Assembly: GCA_016190585.1 (NCBI GenBank)
Contig: JACPQH010000004.1
Location: forward strand, 1-26,064
Length of the DNA: 26,064 bases
From: Chloroflexota bacterium
Lineage (GTDB): Bacteria > Chloroflexota > Dehalococcoidia > Dehalococcoidales > RBG-16-60-22
Reading direction: 5' to 3'
The notes under the pieces are model-generated. The model had not been told where the DNA came from, made no database searches, and worked only from the letters and a program-made list of their open reading frames with translations. The position numbers were made by a program, and so were the translations under genes. Shown piece by piece: positions 8,331 to 16,241 of this stretch. Every line of letters begins with the position of its first letter. Within the stretch, counting starts at the first letter, position 1.

Positions 8331-9893
8331 TCATTCCTCCAGTTCCGCGAAATAGCGCCGCACCAGTTCCTGGTACCCGGCGGGGAGAGGGTTCCGCTCG
8401 ATGTGCTCCCGCGCCTGCTCGGCGTATTCCTTTACAACTTCCGTGTACGGCCGCAGGATGCCGGGGGCCGCGCCGGTACCCGAGCCGGTGTTTGTTTCCA
8501 CGGGCACGTCGGGGCCGGTACCGGGAACGAAAACCGTTTCGCCGTTCGTAGGCAGCCTTCCCGTCTCGTTGCCCTGTCCCTGGCCCGGCTGGTCTCCGGC
8601 GCCGCTGCCGCCCATGCCGCCCCCGGAGCCGGTACCGCTGCCGCTGCCGGTCCCACTGCCCGTTCCCTGTCCGGACCCGCTGCCGGTCCCTTCGCCGGAG
8701 CCGCCGTTCCCCGCGCCACCCTGCCCCTGGCCGTCACCGGAACGCGGTGGTGCCTGTACCAGCGCCACGTCGCTTATGGCCGAGCGGGCATTCCTGAGGC
8801 TGGCCATAGCCTGATTTTTAGCGCTCTCCGAAGCCGCCCCACTTTGCAGCACGGCAAGTGCCTCTTGGAGTTTGTCCAACGTCTGACCGTCCTGCCCGGC
8901 CTCCCCGGAGGCGACCGAGCGCGCCGCGCTCCGCAGCGCCCCGGCAACGGCTGCGTCCCGGGCGGCGGCGGCATTGGCCGCCTGCTGAAGTACGGAGGCC
9001 AGCTCCTGAAGCTCCTCCGGGCTCATCTCGTTAACTCGTTCGGCGAGGGCGTTCATCGCCTCGCGCAATGCCGCCGCGTCTCCCGGATCCAGAGCTTGCC
9101 CCAGGCTTTCCGCGGAGGAGCCGGACAGGGCGGCGCTGATTTCCTGCAAAGCCTCTCCCTGTGCCGCTTTTTGTTCGGTCAGGCCGGTCTCTTGCTCCGC
9201 CTTCGACAGGGCTTTAAGGGCTTCAGGGATATCCTGGGCGCTGTTGAGCGCCTCTTCCAGCTTTTCCAGGGCTGCCTCCAGGTCGGCCCGTTCCTCGACG
9301 CTGAGCGGCGATTCAGGCTTCGTGAGCTCCTTCCGGGCTTTATTAACTTCCTCCGCCGCCAGGGCAAGTTTCTCCTGGAGCTCTTGTCGCTCCCGGATGA
9401 CTTCATCCATCGGATTGGGCAGCGCCACGAGTAAACCTGCCAGCACCAGGCCCGCCAGCAAGGGAACATATGCCCTCCGCCCCGGCCACAGGCGTACAGC
9501 CTCTGCCGGCCGCCGCCCCCTCAAGGACGCCAGGGCATTTTCACGCTGGAGACAGGCAATGGTCATATCCGCCTGGCGCAGTTCCCAGGCGGTGGCCAGG
9601 CGGTCCGACAGCCCCGCAAGCTGGTCGGCGCGCCGGGCTGTGTTCATCATTGAAGGCCTGCTGGCAAGCCCGTACGCCAGCCCGGCCGTCAGGCCGGCCG
9701 CCATAAGCAAAGCCGCCCAGGCCATGGCTCCGGGCCAGGGCACAAACCGCGCCGTCAGCAACAGGACGGCGGCGATGCCCGTGCCTCCCGCCAGCCCGCG
9801 CAGTCCCCCGGTCACGCCTCGCTGAAAAGCGAGCCGCCGCCGCCACGGCCTTAGAGCCAGCGACAGCTCGCGGGCGGCATCCGCGCTGTTCAC
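8331..9893 (-). CDS. Membrane protein with long helical region and Gly/Ser-rich segment (DUF4175-like)
   Basis: The frame is open further upstream to 10025, but the start is best placed at GTG 9893. That codon forms a GTGA overlap with the permease stop, has GAGG 7 nt upstream, and removes a basic, non-conserved 44-residue extension lying inside the permease gene. The 520-residue product has three hydrophobic segments (about 33-50, 57-77, 140-159), then a long Ala/Glu/Leu-rich alpha-helical, probably coiled-coil region (about 165-370). A low-complexity Gly/Ser/Gln segment (about 383-441) and a short helical end follow. The layout resembles DUF4175-type membrane proteins. Function is unknown; its place between the ABC permease and moxR suggests a membrane scaffold or periplasmic adaptor joining the two modules. 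Family assignment is tentative, the gene itself is secure. Confidence 0.78.
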   Translation of the reverse strand: MNSADAARELSLALRPWRRRLAFQRGVTGGLRGLAGGTGIAAVLLLTARFVPWPGAMAWAALLMAAGLTAGLAYGLASRPSMMNTARRADQLAGLSDRLATAWELRQADMTIACLQRENALASLRGRRPAEAVRLWPGRRAYVPLLAGLVLAGLLVALPNPMDEVIRERQELQEKLALAAEEVNKARKELTKPESPLSVEERADLEAALEKLEEALNSAQDIPEALKALSKAEQETGLTEQKAAQGEALQEISAALSGSSAESLGQALDPGDAAALREAMNALAERVNEMSPEELQELASVLQQAANAAAARDAAVAGALRSAARSVASGEAGQDGQTLDKLQEALAVLQSGAASESAKNQAMASLRNARSAISDVALVQAPPRSGDGQGQGGAGNGGSGEGTGSGSGQGTGSGTGSGSGTGSGGGMGGSGAGDQPGQGQGNETGRLPTNGETVFVPGTGPDVPVETNTGSGTGAAPGILRPYTEVVKEYAEQAREHIERNPLPAGYQELVRRYFAELEE

Positions 9894-10780
9894 GTTTGCG
9901 CCTCGGCCGGGGCAACCGCCTGCCGGCGGCGAAACAAGCGCGATTGGCCCGGGCGCAGCAACCTTGTGGCCAGGAAAAGGAACACCGCCACCAGGACGGC
10001 ATCGGCTATGAGGTTCGCCTGCCACAGCGCCAGCCCGCTGCCTGGAGGGCCGCCCAGGGACAGCACGGCAGAAGGGAAGATACCCGTCAAAGTCGTCCCC
10101 AGTGCCGCCATCGGGTTAAGCACCAGCGGTAACAGCATCGCGGTGTCGTTGGCGGAACGTACCGCCGTTCCGATGAAAACACTCGCGATAGCCGTGCCGA
10201 TAAGCAGCAAAAAGGTCACCGTATAGGCCAGCACGGTAGCGACCTGGCCGCGTCGCACCAGGACGGAGAGAAATACCCCGATGGTCCCCAGCATGAGCGC
10301 CGAGGCCAGGGAAATAACGAAGGACAGCCCTACCTGCCGGGGCGAGACGCCGCCGAACAGGAAGGCGAGGCTGAAGATGGGCAACGCCGCCATGAGCAGT
10401 ATAAAGACGTAAGATAGCGAAGACAGTATTTTACCGAGTACGATCCCCAGGGATGATACCTGCGTGCCCAGCAGCAGGTCAAGCGTCTGCTTGTCCCGCT
10501 CGCCGGCGATAGCCGAACCGGTCAGGCCGGGGACGATGAACACCACCAGGAATAGCTGCAAAAGCGAGAGGACGGCAAATACCTGTGTCCCCATGGCGGT
10601 AACCGACGACATGCTATAGCCGTATTGTAGCTGTCCCTGCTGGATATAGAGCATCAGGGCGCCAATACCGGCGAGAAGCAACAGGTAAACCGTAATGACA
10701 ATGGCAGCCCGGCGACCCCGCATCCGGGTACGCAGCTCTTTGGTAAGTACCGCCGTGTTACGTAAAAGTGCTTGTTTCAT
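9890..10780 (-). CDS. ABC-2 type transporter permease
   Basis: A 296-residue integral membrane protein with a basic cytoplasmic N-terminus (KELRTRMRGRR) and about six hydrophobic helices (near 26-46, 66-88, 117-142, 150-172, 180-202, 250-272). It carries the ABC-2 permease feature ERDKQTLDLLLGTQVSS, equivalent to the GER-x-x-x-T-L-x-x-L-L coupling segment of this family. The start ATG overlaps the stop of the ATPase gene as ATGA, and its own stop overlaps the next start as GTGA, so all three are translationally coupled. With the ATPase next door it should form an exporter; substrates of such pairs range from drugs to polysaccharides and proteins and cannot be predicted here. Confidence in the family is high, in substrate nil. 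Confidence 0.93.
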   Translation of the reverse strand: MKQALLRNTAVLTKELRTRMRGRRAAIVITVYLLLLAGIGALMLYIQQGQLQYGYSMSSVTAMGTQVFAVLSLLQLFLVVFIVPGLTGSAIAGERDKQTLDLLLGTQVSSLGIVLGKILSSLSYVFILLMAALPIFSLAFLFGGVSPRQVGLSFVISLASALMLGTIGVFLSVLVRRGQVATVLAYTVTFLLLIGTAIASVFIGTAVRSANDTAMLLPLVLNPMAALGTTLTGIFPSAVLSLGGPPGSGLALWQANLIADAVLVAVFLFLATRLLRPGQSRLFRRRQAVAPAEAQT

Positions 10781-11724
10781 GGCTGGCTCTCCTCCTCGGT
10801 CAGCGCCATGAACAGTTCCTCCAGGCCTCCTACGGTGTTGAAGCTGACCACGCGGATACCTCCTTCCTGAAGGTTCTTGAGAACGTCCGCCTGTTCCTCG
10901 TTCCCGCCGGAGAAAGCGGCGCGCACCAGGCCTTCTTCGGGCAGCGTTTCCACGTTGCGCACGCCGGGCTGGCCGGCCAGCAATCGCCCGGCGGCCTCCG
11001 CCCCGTCCAGGACGCGCACCTCCAGCACGCGGGTCGCTCCCAGCCGGGTCATGATGCTTTCCACCGAGCCCGAAGCCACCATGCGGCCGCGGTGGATAAT
11101 GCCCACTTCAGTGGAAAGATCAGCCAGCTCGGGCAGGATGTGAGAGCTGACCAGCACCGTTTTGTTCATGCGGGAAATCTCCTTGAGCACCTCCCGCATC
11201 TCTACCCGCGCCCGGGGGTCCAGCCCCGATGCCGGCTCGTCCAGCAATAGCACCTCCGGGTCGTGCACCAGGCACCGCGCCAGTCCCAGCCGCTGCTTCA
11301 TGCCTCGCGAGAGTGTCTCCACGAAATCGTCGCGCTTGTTACCCAGGTCCACCAGCTCCAGCAGGTCGTCGGTAAGCTTGCGCCATTGTGTTCCCGGTAC
11401 CCCGTGTGCCTGGGCATAGAACTCTAAATACTCCCTGACCGTCAGGTCGTCGTATACCCCGAAGAAGTCGGGCATATACCCGAAGCGCCTTCGGGCCCTC
11501 TCGGGTTTGCGGATAACGTCCTCGCCCGCCACCCATGCCCCGCCCTGCGTGGGCAGGAGGAGCGCGGCCAGGATGCGCAGCGTGGTGGTCTTGCCGGCGC
11601 CGTTGGGCCCCAGGAAGCCGTAGATGCTCCCCCTGGGAATCGAAAAGCTTACCCCGTCCAGGGCGGTGAACCGCTTGTACTGCTTGACGAGAGAGTCCAC
11701 GACGATAGCGTTCTCCTTACTCAC
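10777..11724 (-). CDS. ABC transporter ATP-binding protein (ABC-2 exporter class)
   Basis: A 315-residue nucleotide-binding subunit energising the permease encoded by the following gene. Walker A GPNGAGKT (39-46), signature LSRGMKQRL (138-146), Walker B VLLLDE (158-163), D-loop SGLD, and switch His195 in SSHIL are all present. The usual Q-loop Gln is replaced by Asp (YMPDFFG, D86). A ~90-residue C-terminal domain typical of drug/antibiotic-type exporter ATPases follows. The start overlaps the end of the upstream exported-protein gene by 8 bp and the stop overlaps the permease start by 4 bp. The protein is complete and probably active, although Asp at the Q-loop should be checked against close homologues. 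Confidence 0.95.
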   Translation of the reverse strand: MSKENAIVVDSLVKQYKRFTALDGVSFSIPRGSIYGFLGPNGAGKTTTLRILAALLLPTQGGAWVAGEDVIRKPERARRRFGYMPDFFGVYDDLTVREYLEFYAQAHGVPGTQWRKLTDDLLELVDLGNKRDDFVETLSRGMKQRLGLARCLVHDPEVLLLDEPASGLDPRARVEMREVLKEISRMNKTVLVSSHILPELADLSTEVGIIHRGRMVASGSVESIMTRLGATRVLEVRVLDGAEAAGRLLAGQPGVRNVETLPEEGLVRAAFSGGNEEQADVLKNLQEGGIRVVSFNTVGGLEELFMALTEEESQP

Positions 11725-14302
11725 CGGCCACCCCCCGCGCCACCAGCGAAGGCGTGCCTATCTGCACCGTGGAGCCACCTTCCACCACCAGCTTCACGCG
11801 GACAGCCCCCGAACCGGAAATATACCCGGGCAGCGCTGCCGGCGGCAGCTCGCTTTCCAGCGCCTCATTGAAGATGATGCCGCGATAGTACGGCGGTGTG
11901 ATGACGGTTACCGCGCCCGGCCCGGTGACGACCCCGGGGGGTGGCGGCACCGGGACAGGAACAATTTGCGTTTTAACCGGCGGTGAACCAGGCTGGGACT
12001 GCAGGCTGACCGTTGTTACATCAAGCGGGTCCCAGGTGCCGTTCCCCCAGTGGTAAGCGAGCAGCCGGATATCCCTTATTCTGGAAGACCCCCCTAAAAA
12101 TGGGACCTGGACGGCCGCCCGGTCGAGGACGTCCGTCCCCGGCGGCAAATCAAACTGGTAAGTAACATCCTCGCCGCTAAGGACAAACAGCCCGGGACCC
12201 TCTTCGATTACCGCGGCATCAACATTCACGATTTGACCGGTCAGCAGTCCCGCGGGCAGGGAGAAAGCCCCCCGGACTTCAGGCATCACCGGCTCGATGA
12301 ATACTATCATGGAAGGGCCTAAAGGCCTTGCCTCGTTGACGGCGATTTCCAGAGGACTGTCATCGCTCCAGCCCACCAGCAGGGCGGATACGCCGGACGG
12401 CAGGTCAGCGTTGCGGCTGTCCAGGGCCGCCGAAAGCACCTGGAGGCGCTGCTGCCACAGCCTCCGCTCCGCCGGATCGGCGGGAGGCGGGTTTCCGCCG
12501 TAGAACATCTGCGCGTCGATATAGAACGTGCCCGCGGGGGCAGCCGCCAGAGGCACGTCTACAGTCGCGGCCGCACCCGGCTCCAGCGCGCCCAGGTTCT
12601 CCAGGACGCCCCCGGCGACCAGCCAGGTATCTTTCAGGGCGATAGCTCCCCGGTTGGTTACCGTCCCTTTCAGGTGGTCCCCCTCGATATACAGGCCAGG
12701 CGACAGGCCGCTCTCGACTCGCTGCATGCCGTCCGTCCACAGGCTACGCATCGTCCACATGCCCATCCTCAGCAGCTCGGCCTCGCTGCCGCTCTCGCGG
12801 TGGCGTATCACGGAGCTGACGTCGCCGCCCGTAGCGGGGCCCGAGGCGCCGGTGTTCCACGAGCCAGCCAGCAGCCTGCCGGGTAAATCAACCCGGTAGC
12901 TGGCCTCGCTCGGGGCAAACACCCCCACCATTTGCCGGACCCGAGCCCAGCCGGTGCCAGGCGCCGTCTCCACGATAGTCGCCGCGCTCACCTGGACATC
13001 GTTGCCCTTCGTCTGGAAAGCCAGGAAGTAGGCGCCGCCGGAAAACAGCAGCACCAGCGCCGGTATGGTGGCCCAGGCGAGACCGGGTCGCCGCAGCCGG
13101 CGGAGCACGAAATAACTGACCGGCCCCACCAGGAGAACATATCCCGCAATAAGCCCGACCAGCAGGTTGATGGAAGGAAACTCCAGGGCGGTGAGATTGG
13201 ATACGGCATTGGAGAGATTATAAAGCCACTGGGGCGCGTTACCGTACGGGCCTCCCCGTACGAATTGACTTCCCGACAGGGTAGACGGCGGCAGGGACTG
13301 GAATAACAGCTCCTTCCAGACCTGCGGCATGCCGTTCCAGCCGGCCAGCGGCTGAGCCGCCGGGTCGAAAGCCAGGAAGAGCACCCGGCCGTTCCCGAAG
13401 TTCCCGAGCACGGCAAGAGGCGCATCACCTGCCTGGACCAGGACGCGCCCGGAAGCGTTGCGGCTTTCCGTGATTGTCGGGGCGGACGAGGCGGCCAGAG
13501 GGGCAGACCCTATCCGCTCCAGAACGGGGACGCTTTCCAGGGGCACCGCATCTCCGGGAATAACGGGCAGGAGGCTCCCGGGCAGCCCCTTCAAATTGGA
13601 CTTGCCGTTGGCGCCTCCGGTGAGCACCAGCGTACCGCCGCCGGCGACCCACCCTTCCAGGGCTTCCAGCGAGCCGGGCGAGAGGGCTTCGGCACGGGCG
13701 TCGCCCAGGGCGATAATATCGAAGGCTTCGAGGACTTCCGGACGCTCGGGAAATCCTGCGGCGGTAAGAAAAACAACTGCTACACGGCTCCCCTGTACGG
13801 GGAGCGCCAGCGTGGTAAGCAGGTTCCAGGCCGAAGCCCGCGGGCCGATGACGCCGACGAGCAGGTCTTTCTCACCGACGACGCTAACCGCCGGCTCGAT
13901 GCTGGCCACCGTCTTACCCCTGGCGACCAGGTTTACCTCAAGCCGGGGAACCGCCGAGAGGTAGGGGACGTAGATAGTGACGCGCTTGTGGCTGCCGCGG
14001 GGCAGAACGACATCGGCCACGTAACGGCTCTGGTACACCGGCCCCGGCTGGCGGGCGGCGCCGGAGGGGTCGCTTACCCGGACCTCACCCTCAAAATCAG
14101 GTCCCTGGTTCTCCAGCTCCACCATCACCGGTATCCAGAAGCCGGCCCGGGCTTTGCCCTCGTAGCCGACTTCTACCCTGGTACTGATTGCCGCAGGCTC
14201 TTCGGCCAGGACAGCATGAGGCCAACCTGCTGTCGTCAGGGGCAGACCAACTGTAAGAATCAAAAAGATGACCGCAATCGCTAACCGATTTTTCACCGTC
14301 AT
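11717..14302 (-). CDS. Exported beta-rich membrane protein with GATase1-like domain
   Basis: First gene of the operon. The frame runs up to 14443, but ATG 14302 is preferred: it follows GGGGGAG (14314-14320) and opens directly into a signal peptide (MTVKNRLAIAVIFLILTVGL, cleavage likely near AVLAEE). The 861-residue product has a beta-sandwich-like N-terminal part and a class-I glutamine-amidotransferase-like region (about 150-250: LLVGVIGP, FDIIALGDA, GGGTLVLTGG) without an obvious catalytic Cys. Two membrane helices follow (about 372-395 and 405-427), then a long extracellular beta-rich region and a C-terminal part ending in VQIGTPSLVARG. The overall plan resembles the downstream VWA proteins minus the VWA domain. 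No function is known; operon position suggests an outward-facing component of the ABC/MoxR system. Cotranscription with the ABC ATPase (8-bp overlap) is likely. Confidence 0.8.
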   Translation of the reverse strand: MTVKNRLAIAVIFLILTVGLPLTTAGWPHAVLAEEPAAISTRVEVGYEGKARAGFWIPVMVELENQGPDFEGEVRVSDPSGAARQPGPVYQSRYVADVVLPRGSHKRVTIYVPYLSAVPRLEVNLVARGKTVASIEPAVSVVGEKDLLVGVIGPRASAWNLLTTLALPVQGSRVAVVFLTAAGFPERPEVLEAFDIIALGDARAEALSPGSLEALEGWVAGGGTLVLTGGANGKSNLKGLPGSLLPVIPGDAVPLESVPVLERIGSAPLAASSAPTITESRNASGRVLVQAGDAPLAVLGNFGNGRVLFLAFDPAAQPLAGWNGMPQVWKELLFQSLPPSTLSGSQFVRGGPYGNAPQWLYNLSNAVSNLTALEFPSINLLVGLIAGYVLLVGPVSYFVLRRLRRPGLAWATIPALVLLFSGGAYFLAFQTKGNDVQVSAATIVETAPGTGWARVRQMVGVFAPSEASYRVDLPGRLLAGSWNTGASGPATGGDVSSVIRHRESGSEAELLRMGMWTMRSLWTDGMQRVESGLSPGLYIEGDHLKGTVTNRGAIALKDTWLVAGGVLENLGALEPGAAATVDVPLAAAPAGTFYIDAQMFYGGNPPPADPAERRLWQQRLQVLSAALDSRNADLPSGVSALLVGWSDDSPLEIAVNEARPLGPSMIVFIEPVMPEVRGAFSLPAGLLTGQIVNVDAAVIEEGPGLFVLSGEDVTYQFDLPPGTDVLDRAAVQVPFLGGSSRIRDIRLLAYHWGNGTWDPLDVTTVSLQSQPGSPPVKTQIVPVPVPPPPGVVTGPGAVTVITPPYYRGIIFNEALESELPPAALPGYISGSGAVRVKLVVEGGSTVQIGTPSLVARGVAGE

Positions 14303-14313
14303 ATTCCAGCTTA

Positions 14314-14320
14314 CTCCCCC
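14314..14320 (-). promoter_or_regulatory. Ribosome binding site deciding the start of the 861-aa exported protein
   Basis: GGGGGAG on the minus strand, 11 nt upstream of ATG 14302. It supports that start over the upstream in-frame codon at 14443, which would bury the signal peptide 47 residues inside the protein. Confidence 0.6.
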
Positions 14321-14549
14321 TGTACGCTGGTTTGCCAGTTGATGTCCCGAGTTTCCGCCCCGGCGTTTCAGAAAATCCCCGGATAAAACATGGTATCGAG
14401 GCCCTTGTCGTTGCAGCGTCGGGTGGGGGTACGTGAGGAGCAAATCCAGCGTATCCGGATAACGTTAAATCAGCCCGGCGCTCCCTTCTGAGTGACTATT
14501 CCATGTATAAGATGCAGTTTACCTCACCATCCGTTATCTATATAAGACA

Positions 14550-14578
14550 ACTATAGGCTATTATCGCCCCCTAGTAAA
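14550..14578 (-). promoter_or_regulatory. Candidate sigma-70 promoter of the eight-gene operon
   Basis: Minus-strand TTTACT (14578-14573), 17-bp spacer, TATAGT (14555-14550): 4/6 and 5/6 matches to consensus. It lies in the AT-rich part of the divergent region. Other AT-rich hexamers nearby could serve as well, so this is weak. Confidence 0.3.
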
Positions 14579-14719
14579 ACGAACACAGGGGGTTATAAGT
14601 TACCTTGAACCTGTCCCGGTTTCTCATTAGCCCTGTATTTTCTCCATTTTCCGCCCACGGAGCCGGCTTCATGACTGGATTAACCGCCGAGGAGCCGCGG
14701 CAGGCAGACTGCCCCAACC

Positions 14720-14748
14720 TTGACATTTTCCCCCGCGCAAGTTATCCT
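14720..14748 (+). promoter_or_regulatory. Sigma-70-type promoter of the YeiH gene
   Basis: Perfect TTGACA (14720-14725), 17-bp spacer, TATCCT (14743-14748, 4/6). Transcription would begin near 14755, giving a ~30-nt leader that contains AAAGGAG about 16 nt ahead of the ATG at 14787. Confidence 0.55.
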
Positions 14749-14786
14749 ATTGCCTATGCGTCGAAAGGAGTATTCTACAGGTTATC

Positions 14787-15911
14787 ATGCAAGCAGGGAA
14801 AACGTGTACCATCGCCGCCAGCCGGGCCCAGGCCAACCAGGCCCAGGCCAGCCAGGAACGGGCCGGGGCCAGCCCGTTCGGTCTCATCCAGGGATTACTG
14901 ACAACGCTGATCGTCGCCATACTCGCCTACCTCACCTGGTGGCTGCTTAAGGAGACCTGGCTCAAGTTCAGCGCTCTGCTCTGGGCCTTCATCTACGCTA
15001 TCATCATCGCCAACGTCGTCCCCGCGCTTTCCGGGGGACGCTTCCAGGCCGGCATCGAGTTTACCTCCTCCCGGCTGTTACGCTACGCCATCGCTTCGCT
15101 GGGCCTGACCGTGAGCGCCTCGGTGTGGCTCAAGCTGGGCGGCGCCGGCATCACCGTCGTCCTGCTGAACCTGGTCATCGCCTTCGTCTTCGCCGTGCTC
15201 TTCTGCAAGTTCGTCATCAGGATGAACGACCCCCTGTCCATCCTTATCGCCGTCGGCACGGGCATCTGCGGCGCCACCGCCATCGCCGCGACCGGCCCCG
15301 CCATCAAGGCGAAGGGGGAGGAGATGGGCCTGTCCGTGGGCGTCATCACCCTCTTCGGCCTGCTGGCGATGTTCGGCTTCCCCCTGCTCTTCAACAGCGC
15401 CCTGACCGGCTGGTTCGACGGCAACCCGCTGGCCTACGGGATGTGGGCCGGGACGGGCATCCACGAGACCGCCCAGGTGATCGCCGCCGGCAGCCAGGTC
15501 GACGGCGCCCTGTCGATCGCGGTCTCCGCCAAGTTCATCCGCGTGCTGATGCTGGGCCCGATGGTGGTCATCAGCATGTTGCTCTTCCGCCGCCTGTACC
15601 GCAAGACCGGCGCCGAGCCGCTAAAGATCGCCGTGCCCTGGTTCGCCGTGCTCTTCGTCCTCTTCACCTTCGTCCACCTCGGCATCGAGTACCTGCCCGC
15701 CGGCGCCTGGTGGGCGTCCTTCAACAGCGGCTACCTTTCCCCGGCGATCACCTTCCTCCTGGCCTGGGCCTTCGTCGGGGTGGGTTTCAAGGTCAAGATC
15801 GCCTCTATCGCCGCCATCGGGCTCAAGGCTTTCCTCGGCGGCATGGCGGCGGCGCTGGTGGCCGGCGGCACCGCCCTGCTCCTGGTGAAGTTCCTCTGGA
15901 TGTCGCTGTAA
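14787..15911 (+). CDS. YeiH/UPF0324 family putative sulfate (anion) exporter
   Basis: A 374-residue inner-membrane protein with about ten hydrophobic helices. The two family signatures are present: CGATAIAATGPAIKAK (161-176) and GTGIHETAQVIAAG (222-235). Members of this family are annotated as putative sulfate exporters, in some bacteria linked to sulfonate or taurine breakdown, where they may release sulfate or sulfite. No sulfur-metabolism gene is seen next to it here. The first ~30 residues form an Ala/Gln/Arg-rich tail before helix 1, longer than usual, and may be partly unused if translation starts later. Codons end almost uniformly in C or G, more so than in neighbouring genes, which could mean high expression or separate origin. 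It is probably a single-gene unit with its own promoter. Confidence 0.9.
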   Translation: MQAGKTCTIAASRAQANQAQASQERAGASPFGLIQGLLTTLIVAILAYLTWWLLKETWLKFSALLWAFIYAIIIANVVPALSGGRFQAGIEFTSSRLLRYAIASLGLTVSASVWLKLGGAGITVVLLNLVIAFVFAVLFCKFVIRMNDPLSILIAVGTGICGATAIAATGPAIKAKGEEMGLSVGVITLFGLLAMFGFPLLFNSALTGWFDGNPLAYGMWAGTGIHETAQVIAAGSQVDGALSIAVSAKFIRVLMLGPMVVISMLLFRRLYRKTGAEPLKIAVPWFAVLFVLFTFVHLGIEYLPAGAWWASFNSGYLSPAITFLLAWAFVGVGFKVKIASIAAIGLKAFLGGMAAALVAGGTALLLVKFLWMSL

Positions 15912-16014
15912 GGCCTGGGCTGAATTCGGCCAATCCGGGGGCGACCGAATTTGAAACCCCGGAATCTTCGCCACCTGGAAGCATTTAGCCGCCGAAAATC
16001 ACCCGGGAGAACTA

Positions 16015-16043
16015 TTGCCACGGGGCGGTCGTTATCCTAAAAT
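16015..16043 (+). promoter_or_regulatory. Candidate sigma-70 promoter of the acyl-CoA dehydrogenase operon
   Basis: TTGCCA (16015-16020), 17-bp spacer, TAAAAT (16038-16043): 5/6 matches in each box. It implies an unusually long leader of about 190 nt before ATG 16242, containing two small hairpins that could serve regulation. Confidence 0.45.
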
Positions 16044-16225
16044 AAAGTCATCAGGACAAAGAACAGGGTTGCGGCGGTGGCGGCGGCGAAATCCCCGATA
16101 ATACAAGCCCACCGAGCGGTAGCAGTATTGTTTCTCCCGGTTGTGTCCCGCCGCGGGCATTGTTTCGCCTGAGTCGCGCTTCAGGCAACCTCCATGGGGA
16201 GGGCAATCTATCCTGAATTAGGGGT

Positions 16226-16232
16226 AAGGAGG
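16226..16232 (+). promoter_or_regulatory. Ribosome binding site deciding the acyl-CoA dehydrogenase start
   Basis: AAGGAGG, 9 nt before ATG 16242. It supports that codon over the in-frame ATG at 16194, whose extra 16 residues are unlike the family N-terminus and would cover the Shine-Dalgarno. Confidence 0.8.
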
Positions 16233-16241
16233 GGCGGAATT

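Larger units (their letters stand above)
14303..14786. other. Divergent intergenic region between the MoxR/ABC operon and the YeiH gene
   Basis: 484 bp without a credible gene. It is AT-richer than its flanks between about 14500 and 14600. It must hold promoters for both divergent units: a good plus-strand candidate at 14720-14748 and a weaker minus-strand one at 14550-14578. The minus-strand leader to ATG 14302 would be about 240 nt; I recognise no riboswitch or small gene in it. Confidence 0.6.
15912..16241 (+). other. Intergenic leader between YeiH and acyl-CoA dehydrogenase genes
   Basis: 330 bp without a gene. Just after the YeiH stop lie two mutually exclusive inverted repeats: AATTCGG/CCGAATT (15923-15929 with 15945-15951) and TCCGGGG/CCCCGGA (15934-15940 with 15957-15963), without a U-tract. 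A promoter candidate lies at 16015-16043. Two short hairpins sit near the downstream start: GCCTGA/TCAGGC (16167-16172 with 16181-16186) and CCTCC/GGAGG (16189-16193 with 16198-16202). Confidence 0.5.

Noticed and set aside
8560..8750. Repeat-like DNA as a possible CRISPR or tandem array
   Set aside because: It is the coding sequence of the Gly/Ser-rich segment; units are short, irregular and without spacers.
7247..9434. Long plus-strand open frames (7247-8293, 7710-9434) over moxR and the scaffold gene
   Set aside because: Antisense to well-recognised minus-strand genes; Arg/Ser/Pro-rich composition and no start signals.
9894..10025. N-terminal extension of the 520-aa scaffold protein up to 10025
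   Set aside because: It would overlap the permease gene by 136 bp and adds a non-family Pro/Gly/Arg-rich sequence; GTG 9893 forms a GTGA overlap and has a Shine-Dalgarno.
15078..15988. Frames within the YeiH gene on both strands (15078-15464 minus, 15125-15988 plus)
   Set aside because: Shadows of the YeiH frame caused by extreme GC at third positions; products are His/Arg/Gly- or Asp/Glu-rich without domains.
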